59,078 bases of DNA from Chloroflexi bacterium OLB15. Lineage in GTDB: Bacteria; Chloroflexota; Anaerolineae; Aggregatilineales; Phototrophicaceae. The notes under the pieces were generated by a model. The model saw nothing but the letters and a program-made list of their open reading frames with translations, made no database searches and was not told the DNA's origin. The DNA lies in the NCBI GenBank assembly GCA_001567085.1, contig LMZS01000008.1:1-59078 (forward strand). The letters run 5' to 3'. Shown piece after piece: positions 1 through 8,040 of the stretch; within the stretch, counting starts at the first letter, position 1, and each line of letters opens with the position of its first letter. Both the position numbers and the translations under genes were made by a program.

Positions 1-1
1 T

Positions 2-361
2 CGCAAACCGGCGCAGCAGCTTGAGCAAGAGCTTCACGAAAGCGGCGTTGATATTGAAGTTCCCAGAGAACTGCCAACCCGCAGCACGATCAACGCCTCG
101 ATCAGCAAATATGTCACCAATGCCGCGAAGCCAGTGGTGGAGCCGATGAACGAAGTGCAGCGCGAACTTGACAGCACGCGCAAAGCCATCACCCCCGGAG
201 ACCCCGCCGCCTTCAAAGCGAAGAAAAATGGCGGCGTTGAACCGGCTGCGGCAGCCCCGCCCTCAACCAATGGGGCAGCCAGCAGCCCCGCCCCTGCTGA
301 ACAATCCTCACCGCCTGAGGACACTTCTCAATCCAGCGGCTTCGGTTCGTGGTCAAATTAG
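2..361 (+). CDS. 3' end of an unrecognised protein (TatA/B-like tail possible)
   Basis: The frame is open from the left edge to a TAA at 359-361, so this is the last ~119 residues of a gene whose start lies outside. The first half is charged and probably helical (VVEPMNEVQRELDSTRKAI); the last ~45 residues are rich in Pro, Ala and Ser and look disordered, ending SGFGSWSN. A helix followed by a disordered acidic/Pro-Ala tail is what the C-termini of TatA/TatB translocase subunits look like, but the diagnostic N-terminal membrane helix is not in the window, so this is only a guess. It converges on the codA-like gene with a 48-base gap. Confidence 0.55.
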   Translation, partial: RKPAQQLEQELHESGVDIEVPRELPTRSTINASISKYVTNAAKPVVEPMNEVQRELDSTRKAITPGDPAAFKAKKNGGVEPAAAAPPSTNGAASSPAPAEQSSPPEDTSQSSGFGSWSN

Positions 362-409
362 CGCCTGACCGCGAACCCGAAATATTGCTTTTTCAATCCG
401 CCGGCCGGC

Positions 410-1657
410 CTAGCCTACAAATTTCTGCTGCGCCGCCTGATTACGGGCGATCACCTTCCCGCGAGAGATCACCACTGCGGGAATCGCCTGATAGCGCAGC
501 GCCTCAAACGGCGTCTCCACATCCATCACCACCAGATTTGCCGGATTGCCTTCCGCGATCCCGTAATCCGGTATTTGCAGCGATTTCGCCCCGTTCTTGC
601 CGATCATGTCAAAACAGGCGTCAATCTCAGGCAAGCCAGTCATCTGCGAAACGTGTACCGTCATATAAGCCACGCCGATCATGCTGCCTGTGCCAAAGAT
701 GTACCAGGGATCGTAAATGCAGTCCTGCCCTAAGCTCACATTCACGCCGTTTTGCCATAATTCCTTGATTCGCGTCAACCCGCGCCGCTTCGGATACGTA
801 TCCATCCGCCCTTGCAGCGTGATATTAATCAGCGGGTTGGCGATGAAATTGATATTGGTACGCCGCAAGAAGCCCAGCAGTTTGTAAGCATAGGCATCGT
901 TGTACGAGCCAAACGCGGTAGTGTGGCTGGCAGAAACCCGTTCGCCGCCGCCCCGCTTGATCGCCTCTGCTATGATCACCTCAACAAAGCGCGACTGCTC
1001 ATCATCCACCTCGTCGCAGTGAATATCAATCAGGCGGTCATAGCGATCAGCCAGATCAAAGATACGGATCACCGAGCGCACGCCGTCCTCTCGCGTCAGT
1101 TCGTAATGCGGAATCCCGCCAACAGCATCAGCGCCGCGGCGCAGCGCCTCTTCCAGCAGCCCATCGTTTTCAGGCCGCGAATAAATGCCATCCTGCGGGA
1201 ACGCCACGATCTGCACCGTCGTCCAATCGCGCACTTCCTCGCGCAGTTCCAACAGCGCATCCAGCGCTACCAGGCGTGGTTCAGTCACGTCCACATGCGT
1301 GCGCACATACAAAACGCCATGCGTCGCCATCAGTTCCAGCGCAGCGCGCGCCCGCTGCTTCACATCTTCGCGGGTCAGGCTGCCTTTGCGCTCGCCCCAG
1401 ATTTGAATCCCCTCAAATAAGGTGCCGCTCTGGTTAAAACGTGGCTGCCCCGCCGCCAATACCGAATCCAAATGGATATGCGATTCAACGAATGGCGGCG
1501 TCACCAGTTTGCCCGCGCAGTCAATTTCCGCATCACTTATCGCCGCTGCCTGCGCGCTGGCTGGCGATATTTGGTCAATTACGCCATTTCGTATGGCAAC
1601 ATCTACTAGATCAGCCTGATCCTGAAGGCGGCAGCGGCGTAAGGTAAGATCGCTCAT
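410..1657 (-). CDS. codA: cytosine deaminase-like amidohydrolase (CodA family)
   Basis: 415 residues, about the length of E. coli CodA and collinear with it. The metal ligands of the amidohydrolase barrel are present: H60 and H62 (VESHIHLD), H213 and E216 (DIHCDEVDDEQSRF), H245 (SASHTT) and D312. The family enzyme hydrolyses cytosine (also isoguanine and 5-fluorocytosine) to uracil and ammonia in the cytosol. One odd residue: after the metal Asp the protein has Cys313 (GQDCIYDPWY) where E. coli has Asp314 (GHDDVFDPWY), a residue contacting the pyrimidine, so the preferred substrate may be a modified cytosine or another heterocycle. It is divergent from the BMP-type importer at 1788, fitting a salvage role. 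Cytosine deaminase family is near certain; the substrate is not. Confidence 0.9.
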   Translation of the reverse strand: MSDLTLRRCRLQDQADLVDVAIRNGVIDQISPASAQAAAISDAEIDCAGKLVTPPFVESHIHLDSVLAAGQPRFNQSGTLFEGIQIWGERKGSLTREDVKQRARAALELMATHGVLYVRTHVDVTEPRLVALDALLELREEVRDWTTVQIVAFPQDGIYSRPENDGLLEEALRRGADAVGGIPHYELTREDGVRSVIRIFDLADRYDRLIDIHCDEVDDEQSRFVEVIIAEAIKRGGGERVSASHTTAFGSYNDAYAYKLLGFLRRTNINFIANPLINITLQGRMDTYPKRRGLTRIKELWQNGVNVSLGQDCIYDPWYIFGTGSMIGVAYMTVHVSQMTGLPEIDACFDMIGKNGAKSLQIPDYGIAEGNPANLVVMDVETPFEALRYQAIPAVVISRGKVIARNQAAQQKFVG

Positions 1658-1704
1658 ACAGTCCTCAATTTAACCAAAATGAACAAATTACACGGGTATT
1701 TTAT

Positions 1705-1734
1705 TTGTAGCATCGCCTGATTACACTCTATAAT
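1705..1734 (+). promoter_or_regulatory. sigma70-type promoter for the nucleoside importer operon
   Basis: TTGTAG (1705-1710), an 18-base spacer and a perfect TATAAT (1729-1734), about 54 bases before the ATG at 1788. A strong Shine-Dalgarno AGGAGG lies just upstream of that ATG. The promoter sits in the 130-base gap shared with the divergent codA-like gene. Confidence 0.6.
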
Positions 1735-1787
1735 CTCGTTTTAATATTACCTTTGCAAAAGTTACTCTATCTATACAGGAGGTTGCC

Positions 1788-2804
1788 ATGAAGAAGAGTC
1801 TTGCTTTAGTTCTGATCGTTATTCTCGCCTTATCCGCAAATATTGTTACCGCCCAGGATGAACCGCTGGTGGTATTCGGGGCTTATGCCACCCCGATTGA
1901 AGAACCCTGGGACGGCGTGATCCACGCTGCCTTACAGGCTGCCGCTGATGCTGGCACCATCGTCTACGAATATCAGGACGAAATCGGCTATTCCGGCGAT
2001 ATGGAAATCGTGCTGCGCGAAGTGGCCGATGAAACGGCGCCTGATATCATCTTCGGTGATGCTTTTGGCAACGAAGAAGCGGTGCGCCGCGTCGCCCGCG
2101 ATTATCCCGAAATCGCCTTTGTGTTCGGCTCTGGCCTCGGCCCTGCCCAGCCCAACCTCTCCGTTTTCGACAACTGGATTCACGAACCGGCTTACCTCAG
2201 CGGCTTGATCGCTGGCTCGCTCACTGAATCCGGTATCATCGGCGTGGTCGGCGGCTATCCGGTGCCCGAAGTCAACCGTATCGTTAACGGCTTTGTGCAG
2301 GGTGTTGCCGAAGCTAACCCCGATGCCGAAGTACGCATCAGCTTCATCAACAGTTGGTTTGATCCGGCCGCCGCGCAGGAAGCTGCACAGGCGCAGGTAG
2401 ACGCGGGCGCCGACCTGTTATTCGCAGAACGCTTTGGCGTGATTGACGTAGCCGCTTCTAATGGCTTGTACGCCTTCGGCAACATGAGCGATCAAAACGA
2501 GCTTGCGCCGGAAACCGTCATCACTGGCCCCGTATGGAATATGGAACCCACCGTCAATTTCGTGATCGAGCAGGTCGCCGCAGGCAGCTACACCGGCCTC
2601 GATCTCAAAGACTTCTCGATGATGGCCTATGGCGGCGCCAGCCTCGCTCCCTTCCACAGTTTTGAGGAAACGCTCGATCCGGAACTGATCGAAATGGTGC
2701 GCGCGCGCGAGCAGGAAATTGTAGATGGCCTGTTCCGCGTGAACATTGACGAAGACACGCCGCTTGGCGCGGAAGTTCCGGAAGATGTCGCCATCGGCGG
2801 CTAA
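1788..2804 (+). CDS. BMP-family ABC transporter substrate-binding protein
   Basis: 338 residues starting with a Sec signal peptide (MKK, hydrophobic stretch, cleavage probably after VTA near residue 22); no lipobox Cys. The mature part has the PnrA/Med/BMP fold signature: an early PLVVFGAYATPIEEPWD strand-loop and repeated alternating alpha/beta segments (VGGYPVPEVNRIVNGF, DLLFAERFGVIDVAASN). BMP proteins capture purine nucleosides or related ligands outside the membrane and hand them to a YufO/P/Q-type permease, which follows here in order. Lacking a lipid anchor and being expressed in a probable monoderm-like envelope would be unusual; the protein may be tethered to the permease. The ligand is inferred from the family and from the adjacent cytosine deaminase-like gene. 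Confidence 0.88.
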   Translation: MKKSLALVLIVILALSANIVTAQDEPLVVFGAYATPIEEPWDGVIHAALQAAADAGTIVYEYQDEIGYSGDMEIVLREVADETAPDIIFGDAFGNEEAVRRVARDYPEIAFVFGSGLGPAQPNLSVFDNWIHEPAYLSGLIAGSLTESGIIGVVGGYPVPEVNRIVNGFVQGVAEANPDAEVRISFINSWFDPAAAQEAAQAQVDAGADLLFAERFGVIDVAASNGLYAFGNMSDQNELAPETVITGPVWNMEPTVNFVIEQVAAGSYTGLDLKDFSMMAYGGASLAPFHSFEETLDPELIEMVRAREQEIVDGLFRVNIDEDTPLGAEVPEDVAIGG

Positions 2805-2839
2805 TCTCAGTAACCCATTCATTCTAACTTGCATAACCG

Positions 2840-2863
2840 CCCCTCTCCGTGTTCGGAGAGGGG
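2840..2863. repeat. REP-like palindrome between binding-protein and ATPase genes
   Basis: Perfect 9-bp stem: CCCCTCTCC (2840-2848), loop gtgttc, GGAGAGGGG (2855-2863), followed by caggggtgaggg. Related GC-rich palindromes occur at 18881 and 36653. Its place after a binding-protein gene and before the ATPase gene is typical of hairpins that stabilise the upstream mRNA segment. Confidence 0.6.
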
Positions 2864-2881
2864 CAGGGGTGAGGGCTTTCC

Positions 2882-4399
2882 ATGCCCGTTATTGAATTAC
2901 GCGGAATAACCAAACGTTTCGGCTCGCTGGTCGCAAATGATCACGTTGATTTCGATGTAGAAACAGGCGAAATCCATGCGCTGCTAGGCGAAAATGGCGC
3001 TGGCAAATCCACGCTCATGAAAATCCTGTACGGCCTGTACCAGCCGGACGGGGGCGAAATTCTGATCAACGGTTCACCAGTCCATTTGAAATCCCCTGCC
3101 GACGCCATCGCCAATGGCATTGGCTTTGTTTCGCAGCATTTTTCGCTGGTACCCACCTTCACCGTCAGCGAAAACGTGCTGCTCGGTCATGAGGGCGGCT
3201 TTTTGATTGACAAAGCCGCTATGAAACAGCGCGTTACGGCAATGGCAGACTCGCTGGGCATGAATCTCGATCCTGATGCGGTGGTGGGCAAACTCGCCGT
3301 CGGTCAGCAGCAGCGCGTTGAAATTTTGAAAGCGCTGTATCGCAAATGCCGCGTGCTGATCATGGATGAGCCAACCGCCGTACTCACACCGCAGGATACC
3401 GAAAAACTGTTTGAAACCCTGCGCCATCTTCAGGCACAAGGGATGTCGGTCATCATCATCACCCACAAGCTGAACGAAGTCTTAGCCGTCAGCCAGCGCG
3501 TAACCGTGCTGCGACTGGGCAAAGTGGTTGGCCGCACCGCCACCGCCGACACCACTCAGACCGGCCTTGCCGAGATGATGGTCGGGCGTAAAACTGTCAC
3601 CGTCGTTCGCAACAGTGAGCATAAGGTTGGCGATCTTGCCAAACTGGATGTGCGCGATCTGCACATGACCGATAAGCGCGGCGGCTTGCTGCTGCGCGGC
3701 CTCTCACTCTCCGCGCGCGGCGGCGAAATCGTGGGCATCGCTGGCGTGGCGGGAAACGGGCAAAGCGAATTAGTTTCGGTGCTTACAGGTATGGCCGTCC
3801 CACAATCCGGCTCGGTGCTGGTGAACGTTCAACCGATGCCATTCGGGCAGCCAAAAGCCCTCGCAAAACTCAAGATCGCGCGCATCCCTGAAGATCGCCT
3901 CAGGGGCATCATTGGCGATCTCAGCGTGGCCGATAACCTGATGCTTGAGCAATCCGATCAATTCACCAGCTTCGGCCATCTGAAGAACAGGCAAATTCGT
4001 GAAAATGCTGAAAAGTTGATTCGCGATTTTCAGATCAAAGCCTCACCCAACGATCCCGCGCGCACGCTTTCCGGTGGCAATATTCAGAAGATCATCCTCG
4101 CTCGCTCGCTGGCGCAAGACCCTGAAGTGATCATCGCCTCGCAGCCTACGCGCGGCCTGGATGTGGGCGCAACCGAATATGTGCATCAAAAGCTGATTGA
4201 GCAAAAACAGCGCGGCGCTGCGGTGCTGCTCATTTCTGAAGATTTAGACGAAATTCTGGTGCTCAGCGATCGCATCCTCGTGATCTACGAAGGCCGTATC
4301 GCTGGCGAATTTGCCGCCGAAAATGCCGATATACAGGCTATCGGCGCGCTCATGACCGGCGCGAATCTTTCACCTGAAGCAGGATTGGCCGGGGCATGA
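2882..4399 (+). CDS. ABC importer ATP-binding protein, two fused NBDs (nucleoside type)
   Basis: 505 residues with two ATPase domains, as in the YufO/NupO and RbsA families. Domain 1 has Walker A GENGAGKST (36-44), the family's variant signature LAVGQQQRVE and Walker B VLIMDEPTAVLTP. Domain 2 has the usual degenerate Walker A (GVAGNGQSE), signature LSGGNIQK and a Walker B-like VIIASQPTRGLDVG, so only the first site is expected to hydrolyse ATP efficiently. It energises the two permeases downstream. The start is ATG 2882, where the end of the preceding palindromic repeat supplies a GAGGG that could act as ribosome binding site. Cytosolic face of the membrane. Confidence 0.93.
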   Translation: MPVIELRGITKRFGSLVANDHVDFDVETGEIHALLGENGAGKSTLMKILYGLYQPDGGEILINGSPVHLKSPADAIANGIGFVSQHFSLVPTFTVSENVLLGHEGGFLIDKAAMKQRVTAMADSLGMNLDPDAVVGKLAVGQQQRVEILKALYRKCRVLIMDEPTAVLTPQDTEKLFETLRHLQAQGMSVIIITHKLNEVLAVSQRVTVLRLGKVVGRTATADTTQTGLAEMMVGRKTVTVVRNSEHKVGDLAKLDVRDLHMTDKRGGLLLRGLSLSARGGEIVGIAGVAGNGQSELVSVLTGMAVPQSGSVLVNVQPMPFGQPKALAKLKIARIPEDRLRGIIGDLSVADNLMLEQSDQFTSFGHLKNRQIRENAEKLIRDFQIKASPNDPARTLSGGNIQKIILARSLAQDPEVIIASQPTRGLDVGATEYVHQKLIEQKQRGAAVLLISEDLDEILVLSDRILVIYEGRIAGEFAAENADIQAIGALMTGANLSPEAGLAGA

Positions 4400-4492
4400 T
4401 CTACACGCGCATTCTTCACCGCCAGTATGCTGTGAAACACATTTCCTGGCATTACGACAGTTCAAAATCTCTGGCTTTCAACGAGATAATTC

Positions 4493-5545
4493 ATGTCCTT
4501 CAAAATTGAACGTGTTCCCGCGCCCGTCTGGATGCGCCCGCTGTTCATCGTGCTGGCGGTGTTTATCACCTTCTTGCTAGTCAGCACGCTGGTGCTGGCC
4601 GCTGGCGCAAGTCCTATAACCGCATTCTATGAGCTGCTGATTGACCCGCTCACCCGCACCGGCGCGCGTGCAGACATCCTGATGCTGGCGACACCTATCC
4701 TGTTCACAGGCATAGCAGTTGCCATCGCCTTCGTTGCGGGTTATTACAACGTTGGCGCCGAAGGCCAGCTATATGCCGGAGCCATACTTGCAGCGTGGGT
4801 CGGCGTGCAGGCTGAGGGGATGCAGCCATATGTCGCCATCCCCTTGATGCTGGCGGCGGGATTCCTCGCGGGAATGGTCTGGGCGCTGGTTCCTGCGCTG
4901 CTCAAAGCCTATCTTTCGGTTGATGAAGTCGTCACCACCTTGCTGCTCAACTCGGTTATGCTCTTCTTCGTCAGCGCCTTGCTCAATGGGCCCTGGCGCG
5001 ATCCGGTCAGCAATTGGCCACAGTCGCCCACTATTGCCACCTCCGCCCAATTTCCGGTGATTATCCCGCGCTCGCGCGTCCATTTCGGCGCAATCATGGC
5101 TGTCATCATCGCCCTCGCCACATGGTGGATGCTCTCCCGCACGCGCTTCGGGCTTGAACTGCGTGCCATCGGCAAAAACAAAGATGCCGCTAAATTTCTC
5201 GGCATTCCCGTCAAGCGCCGCCTGATTGCTGCCGCGCTGATCAGCGGTGGCATCGCCGGTCTGGCTGGCGTTAGTGAAGTGGGCGGCATTCATTATTACC
5301 TGATCGGCACACTGTCCCCCGGCTTTGGCTATACCGGAATCATCGTCGCCACGCTGGGCGCGCTCACCATCCCCGGCGTATTTATCTCTGCATTGTTCCT
5401 CTCGCTGATCAATCGCGGCTCAATTTCTGCCAGCCGCGAGTTGGACGTGCCGGTCTATCTCAGCGACGTGATTCAAGCTGTGTTACTGCTGGTCACACTG
5501 GCGACGCTTCTGCTTACCCAGTACCGCATCCGAAGGGAGCGTTAA
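4493..5545 (+). CDS. ABC transporter permease 1 (BPD_transp_2, nucleoside type)
   Basis: 350-residue polytopic membrane protein of the branched-chain amino acid/ribose/nucleoside permease family. After a basic N-terminus it has about eight to nine hydrophobic helices; the family loop is seen around GLELRAIGKNKDAAKFLGIPV, which couples to the ATPase. It follows the ATPase after a 93-base gap with no obvious signal and precedes the second permease by 3 bases. Together they should form the heterodimeric channel (YufP/YufQ arrangement). Transported substrate probably a nucleoside or nucleobase, by family and neighbours. Confidence 0.9.
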   Translation: MSFKIERVPAPVWMRPLFIVLAVFITFLLVSTLVLAAGASPITAFYELLIDPLTRTGARADILMLATPILFTGIAVAIAFVAGYYNVGAEGQLYAGAILAAWVGVQAEGMQPYVAIPLMLAAGFLAGMVWALVPALLKAYLSVDEVVTTLLLNSVMLFFVSALLNGPWRDPVSNWPQSPTIATSAQFPVIIPRSRVHFGAIMAVIIALATWWMLSRTRFGLELRAIGKNKDAAKFLGIPVKRRLIAAALISGGIAGLAGVSEVGGIHYYLIGTLSPGFGYTGIIVATLGALTIPGVFISALFLSLINRGSISASRELDVPVYLSDVIQAVLLLVTLATLLLTQYRIRRER

Positions 5546-5548
5546 ACG

Positions 5549-6460
5549 ATGGAATCGCTCATCCTGCTCATCGGCGCAACCCTTCGCATCGCCACGCCTA
5601 TCCTCTTCGGCGCGTTAGGCGAAACCGTGATCGAACGCGCAGGCATCCTGAATTTAGGCATCGAAGGCACGCTGCTGCTCTCCTCGTTCATCGGCTTTGT
5701 CACCGCGCAAGCCGCAGATTCCCTGTGGATCGGCCTTGCCGCCGCAATCCTCACCGGCATCATCCTCAATTTGCTCATGGGCTTTCTGGTCGTCACGCTC
5801 GGCTTAAACCAGCACGTTTGCGGCCTCGGCATCACCCTGTTTGCCACCGGCTTCGCGCTCTTCGCCTTCCGCCTGATTTATGGCGGCGTCAGCACGCCAC
5901 CCGCATTGGACGAATCTTTTCAGCCGCTCAACGCATTCACCGGCACAGCCTTCGCCCCCTTATTCAGCCAGCATTGGCTCACCTATGTTTCGCTGCTGTT
6001 TGTGCCGTTGTTAAGCTGGCTGCTCTTTCGCACCTCGTTCGGCTTACGCCTGCGCTCCGTTGGCGAAGCCCCCGACGCCGCCGATACCGCTGGCATCAAC
6101 GTCTATCGTATGCGCTACACCGCCCTGATCATTGGCGGCGCGCTCATGGGCTTAGGTGGCGCGTTTCTCTCGCTGGCGCAGTTGGGCGCATTCACACATG
6201 GCATCATCAACGGACGTGGCTGGGTCGCTATCGCCATCGTCATCTTCGGCAACTGGAAACCCTGGCGGGTGCTCGCTGGCGCGCTCCTGTTCAGCGGCGT
6301 GCAGGCGCTGCAACTACGCTTACAGGCTGAAGGGGTACCATTACCCTATGAGCTGCTGCTGGCGCTGCCCTATCTGCTCACTATCGTCGCCATCGCCATC
6401 GTCGGGCGTAACGCCTCGTATCCGGCGGCTCTGCTCAAGCCTTACCGCCGTGAGGGCTGA
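5549..6460 (+). CDS. ABC transporter permease 2 (BPD_transp_2, nucleoside type)
   Basis: 303 residues, starts MESLILLIGATLRIATPILFGALGETVIERAGILNLGIEG, the classical opening of the second permease (YufQ/NupQ) in BMP importers. The cytoplasmic coupling loop is FGLRLRSVGEAPDAADTAGINV, followed by helices ending GRNASYPAALLKPY. The start lies 3 bases after the stop of permease 1, so the two are translationally coupled. It is the last clear gene of the importer operon; the next ORF is an unrelated membrane fragment 34 bases on. Confidence 0.92.
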   Translation: MESLILLIGATLRIATPILFGALGETVIERAGILNLGIEGTLLLSSFIGFVTAQAADSLWIGLAAAILTGIILNLLMGFLVVTLGLNQHVCGLGITLFATGFALFAFRLIYGGVSTPPALDESFQPLNAFTGTAFAPLFSQHWLTYVSLLFVPLLSWLLFRTSFGLRLRSVGEAPDAADTAGINVYRMRYTALIIGGALMGLGGAFLSLAQLGAFTHGIINGRGWVAIAIVIFGNWKPWRVLAGALLFSGVQALQLRLQAEGVPLPYELLLALPYLLTIVAIAIVGRNASYPAALLKPYRREG

Positions 6461-6494
6461 AAAGCTAATGCCATTCGGGTAGAAGGATTTACGC

Positions 6495-6722
6495 TTGCTC
6501 AACACCCTTAACCTGCTGCTTCCAGAAATTCTAGCCAGCGTCATTTACCCGGCATGGATCCTCTGCACCGTCCTTCTGCTCATGGGCGAAAATGGCGTCA
6601 AACGGATTATCGCCCTGATCGCAGGCGGCACGCTCGTCCGATTATTTCAGATACTGCTGTCCGGTTTCAGCTATTTTTGGCGTTCTATTCCTGTACATTG
6701 GCATCGTCGGGCTTATTAGGTA
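6495..6722 (+). pseudogene. broken small membrane protein, possibly a GAP/SfLAP-family remnant
   Basis: A TTG-started frame (6495-6719) encodes a hydrophobic N-terminus (LLNTLNLLLPEILASVIYP...) resembling the first two helices of GAP/Sap-type membrane proteins. Around 6655-6680 the hydrophobic reading moves to the +1 frame (VSAIFGVLFLYIGIVGLIR, then TAG at 6720-6722). Even with this single frame change repaired only ~76 residues remain against about 200 in the family, so the gene looks truncated as well as frameshifted. The family call is weak; the frame change itself is visible. Confidence 0.35.
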
Positions 6723-6734
6723 GCCTACGGATAA

Positions 6735-7418
6735 ATGATTAGATTTCTAAAAAATCGCAGCTTATCCCTCTCAATGGTCGTGCTGGTGCTGGGCATCACG
6801 CTGGTATTTCAAGCCAGTATCAGCTACAGCACCACTTTTAGCAGGCTCACCAATTTCGATAACGAATCAAATTGGTTTTCCCCGATCTGGATTTTTATTC
6901 GCGTGCTGGTCTACATAACCATCTTTATGCTGTGGCTGTTGAATAAAAAGCTCCATCTTTTCCGCGCCATCATCATCTGCAATACCCTGCTCACGCTCGG
7001 CTTGATCGGCAATCTGTTTTCTTTGCTGAAGATCCTTTTCACCATCATGTCTGCGCAAAATGTCGATCTGCTCATCACGGACGTACTCTTGATGGCGATA
7101 ACCAATATTCTGCTGTTTTCTATCTGGTACTGGATTATTGACCCGCCGGGCGTCGAGCCGGGTCATCAGCATGGGCAGGCCTGGGATTTTCTGTTTCCGC
7201 AGCGCGCTAACAGCATCCCCCATTTTGAAAACTGGCTGCCCCACTATACCGATTATCTCGCGCTGGCTTTCACCACCAGTTTCGCTTTCAGTCCTACCGA
7301 TGTGCTGCCCCTCACGCGCCGCGCCAAAATGCTGATGATGCTGCAAGCCGCCATTTCCATCATCTCCTTAACCGGCGTTGCAGGCTGCGCCATCAACATC
7401 CTCGCAAACCGCACCTAA
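6735..7418 (+). CDS. conserved membrane protein with DUF1345-like C-terminus
   Basis: 227 residues with five or six predicted membrane helices. The N-terminal half is hydrophobic and poorly conserved-looking; the C-terminal half carries a distinctive block, IWYWIIDPPG, DFLFPQ, WLPHYTDYLALAFTTSFAFSPTDVLPLTRRAKMLMM and a last helix ending INILANRT. That block is what I associate with DUF1345-like and related integral membrane proteins, some distantly related to two-helix potassium channel modules, but no selectivity filter is visible. Starts 13 bases after the broken gene. Function unknown. Confidence 0.65.
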   Translation: MIRFLKNRSLSLSMVVLVLGITLVFQASISYSTTFSRLTNFDNESNWFSPIWIFIRVLVYITIFMLWLLNKKLHLFRAIIICNTLLTLGLIGNLFSLLKILFTIMSAQNVDLLITDVLLMAITNILLFSIWYWIIDPPGVEPGHQHGQAWDFLFPQRANSIPHFENWLPHYTDYLALAFTTSFAFSPTDVLPLTRRAKMLMMLQAAISIISLTGVAGCAINILANRT

Positions 7419-7510
7419 CCCCGCAGCATCTTTAGCGGATTGGTATGAACGCACCATCTCTTATCCTGGCAGCGCATTACCGTTATTAGCATGAAGCCAG
7501 CGCCGCTGAA

Positions 7511-7539
7511 TTGAGAAAACTTTCACCATCTGTTATAGT
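7511..7539 (+). promoter_or_regulatory. sigma70-type promoter
   Basis: TTGAGA (7511-7516), 17-base spacer, TATAGT (7534-7539), 40 bases before the ATG at 7580. Confidence 0.6.
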
Positions 7540-7579
7540 CGTTTTACTTCCATCCATGAATACTTGAGGCACCACCCGC

Positions 7580-7924
7580 ATGACCGAAATGGTTGACATC
7601 CAGCAGGAACAAAATACCCGTAAAGCTGAACGAGCATTCACCTTCTCGCTGATCGTTTCCGGTATCCGCTGTACCCTGATGTACATCGTTCTGCCCTTTG
7701 TGCTGCCCGTGATCGGCATCACCGGCGCATTTGCCAGCCAGATAGATATCGCTATCAATCTGGTGGCGATGGGCGCCCTGATCTACAGCGTTCGCCGCTT
7801 CTGGCAAATTAACTATGAATGGAAGCTGCTTTATACCCTTGTCGCCATCGTCGCTTTCGTCATCCTCGCCGTATTCATCGCGCTGGACTTGCGCGCGCTG
7901 GGAGTTTTTAGTTTCACACTGTAA
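7580..7924 (+). CDS. small three-helix membrane protein, unknown function
   Basis: 114 residues. A polar, charged N-terminus (MTEMVDIQQEQNTRKAERAF) precedes three hydrophobic helices, roughly residues 22-52, 57-68 and 84-103; the C-terminus is short. Good sigma70-like promoters lie both before it (7511) and directly after it (7958), so it is probably monocistronic. I do not recognise the family. Its codon use and the promoter argue that it is a genuine gene. Confidence 0.6.
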   Translation: MTEMVDIQQEQNTRKAERAFTFSLIVSGIRCTLMYIVLPFVLPVIGITGAFASQIDIAINLVAMGALIYSVRRFWQINYEWKLLYTLVAIVAFVILAVFIALDLRALGVFSFTL

Positions 7925-7957
7925 ACACTTCCGATAAGCAGCCTTCATCACTTCAAG

Positions 7958-7987
7958 TTGTCTTAAAAACCAGCTTTCGTGTATAGT
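7958..7987 (+). promoter_or_regulatory. sigma70-type promoter before the DUF420-like gene
   Basis: TTGTCT (7958-7963), 18-base spacer, TATAGT (7982-7987); ribosome binding site GGAGAG at about 8031-8036 before ATG 8041. Confidence 0.55.
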
Positions 7988-8040
7988 TTTTCTTGGTGTC
8001 TTTTCATACTGCCTTCTACGCCTTACAACGGAGAGAGTGA

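Noticed and set aside
812..1420. 202-residue plus-strand ORF inside the cytosine deaminase gene
   Set aside because: Runs antisense to a fully motif-supported gene and shows no domain; an effect of GC-rich codon use. The same holds for 4769-5293, 7544-8089, 17583-18332 and 42074-42451.
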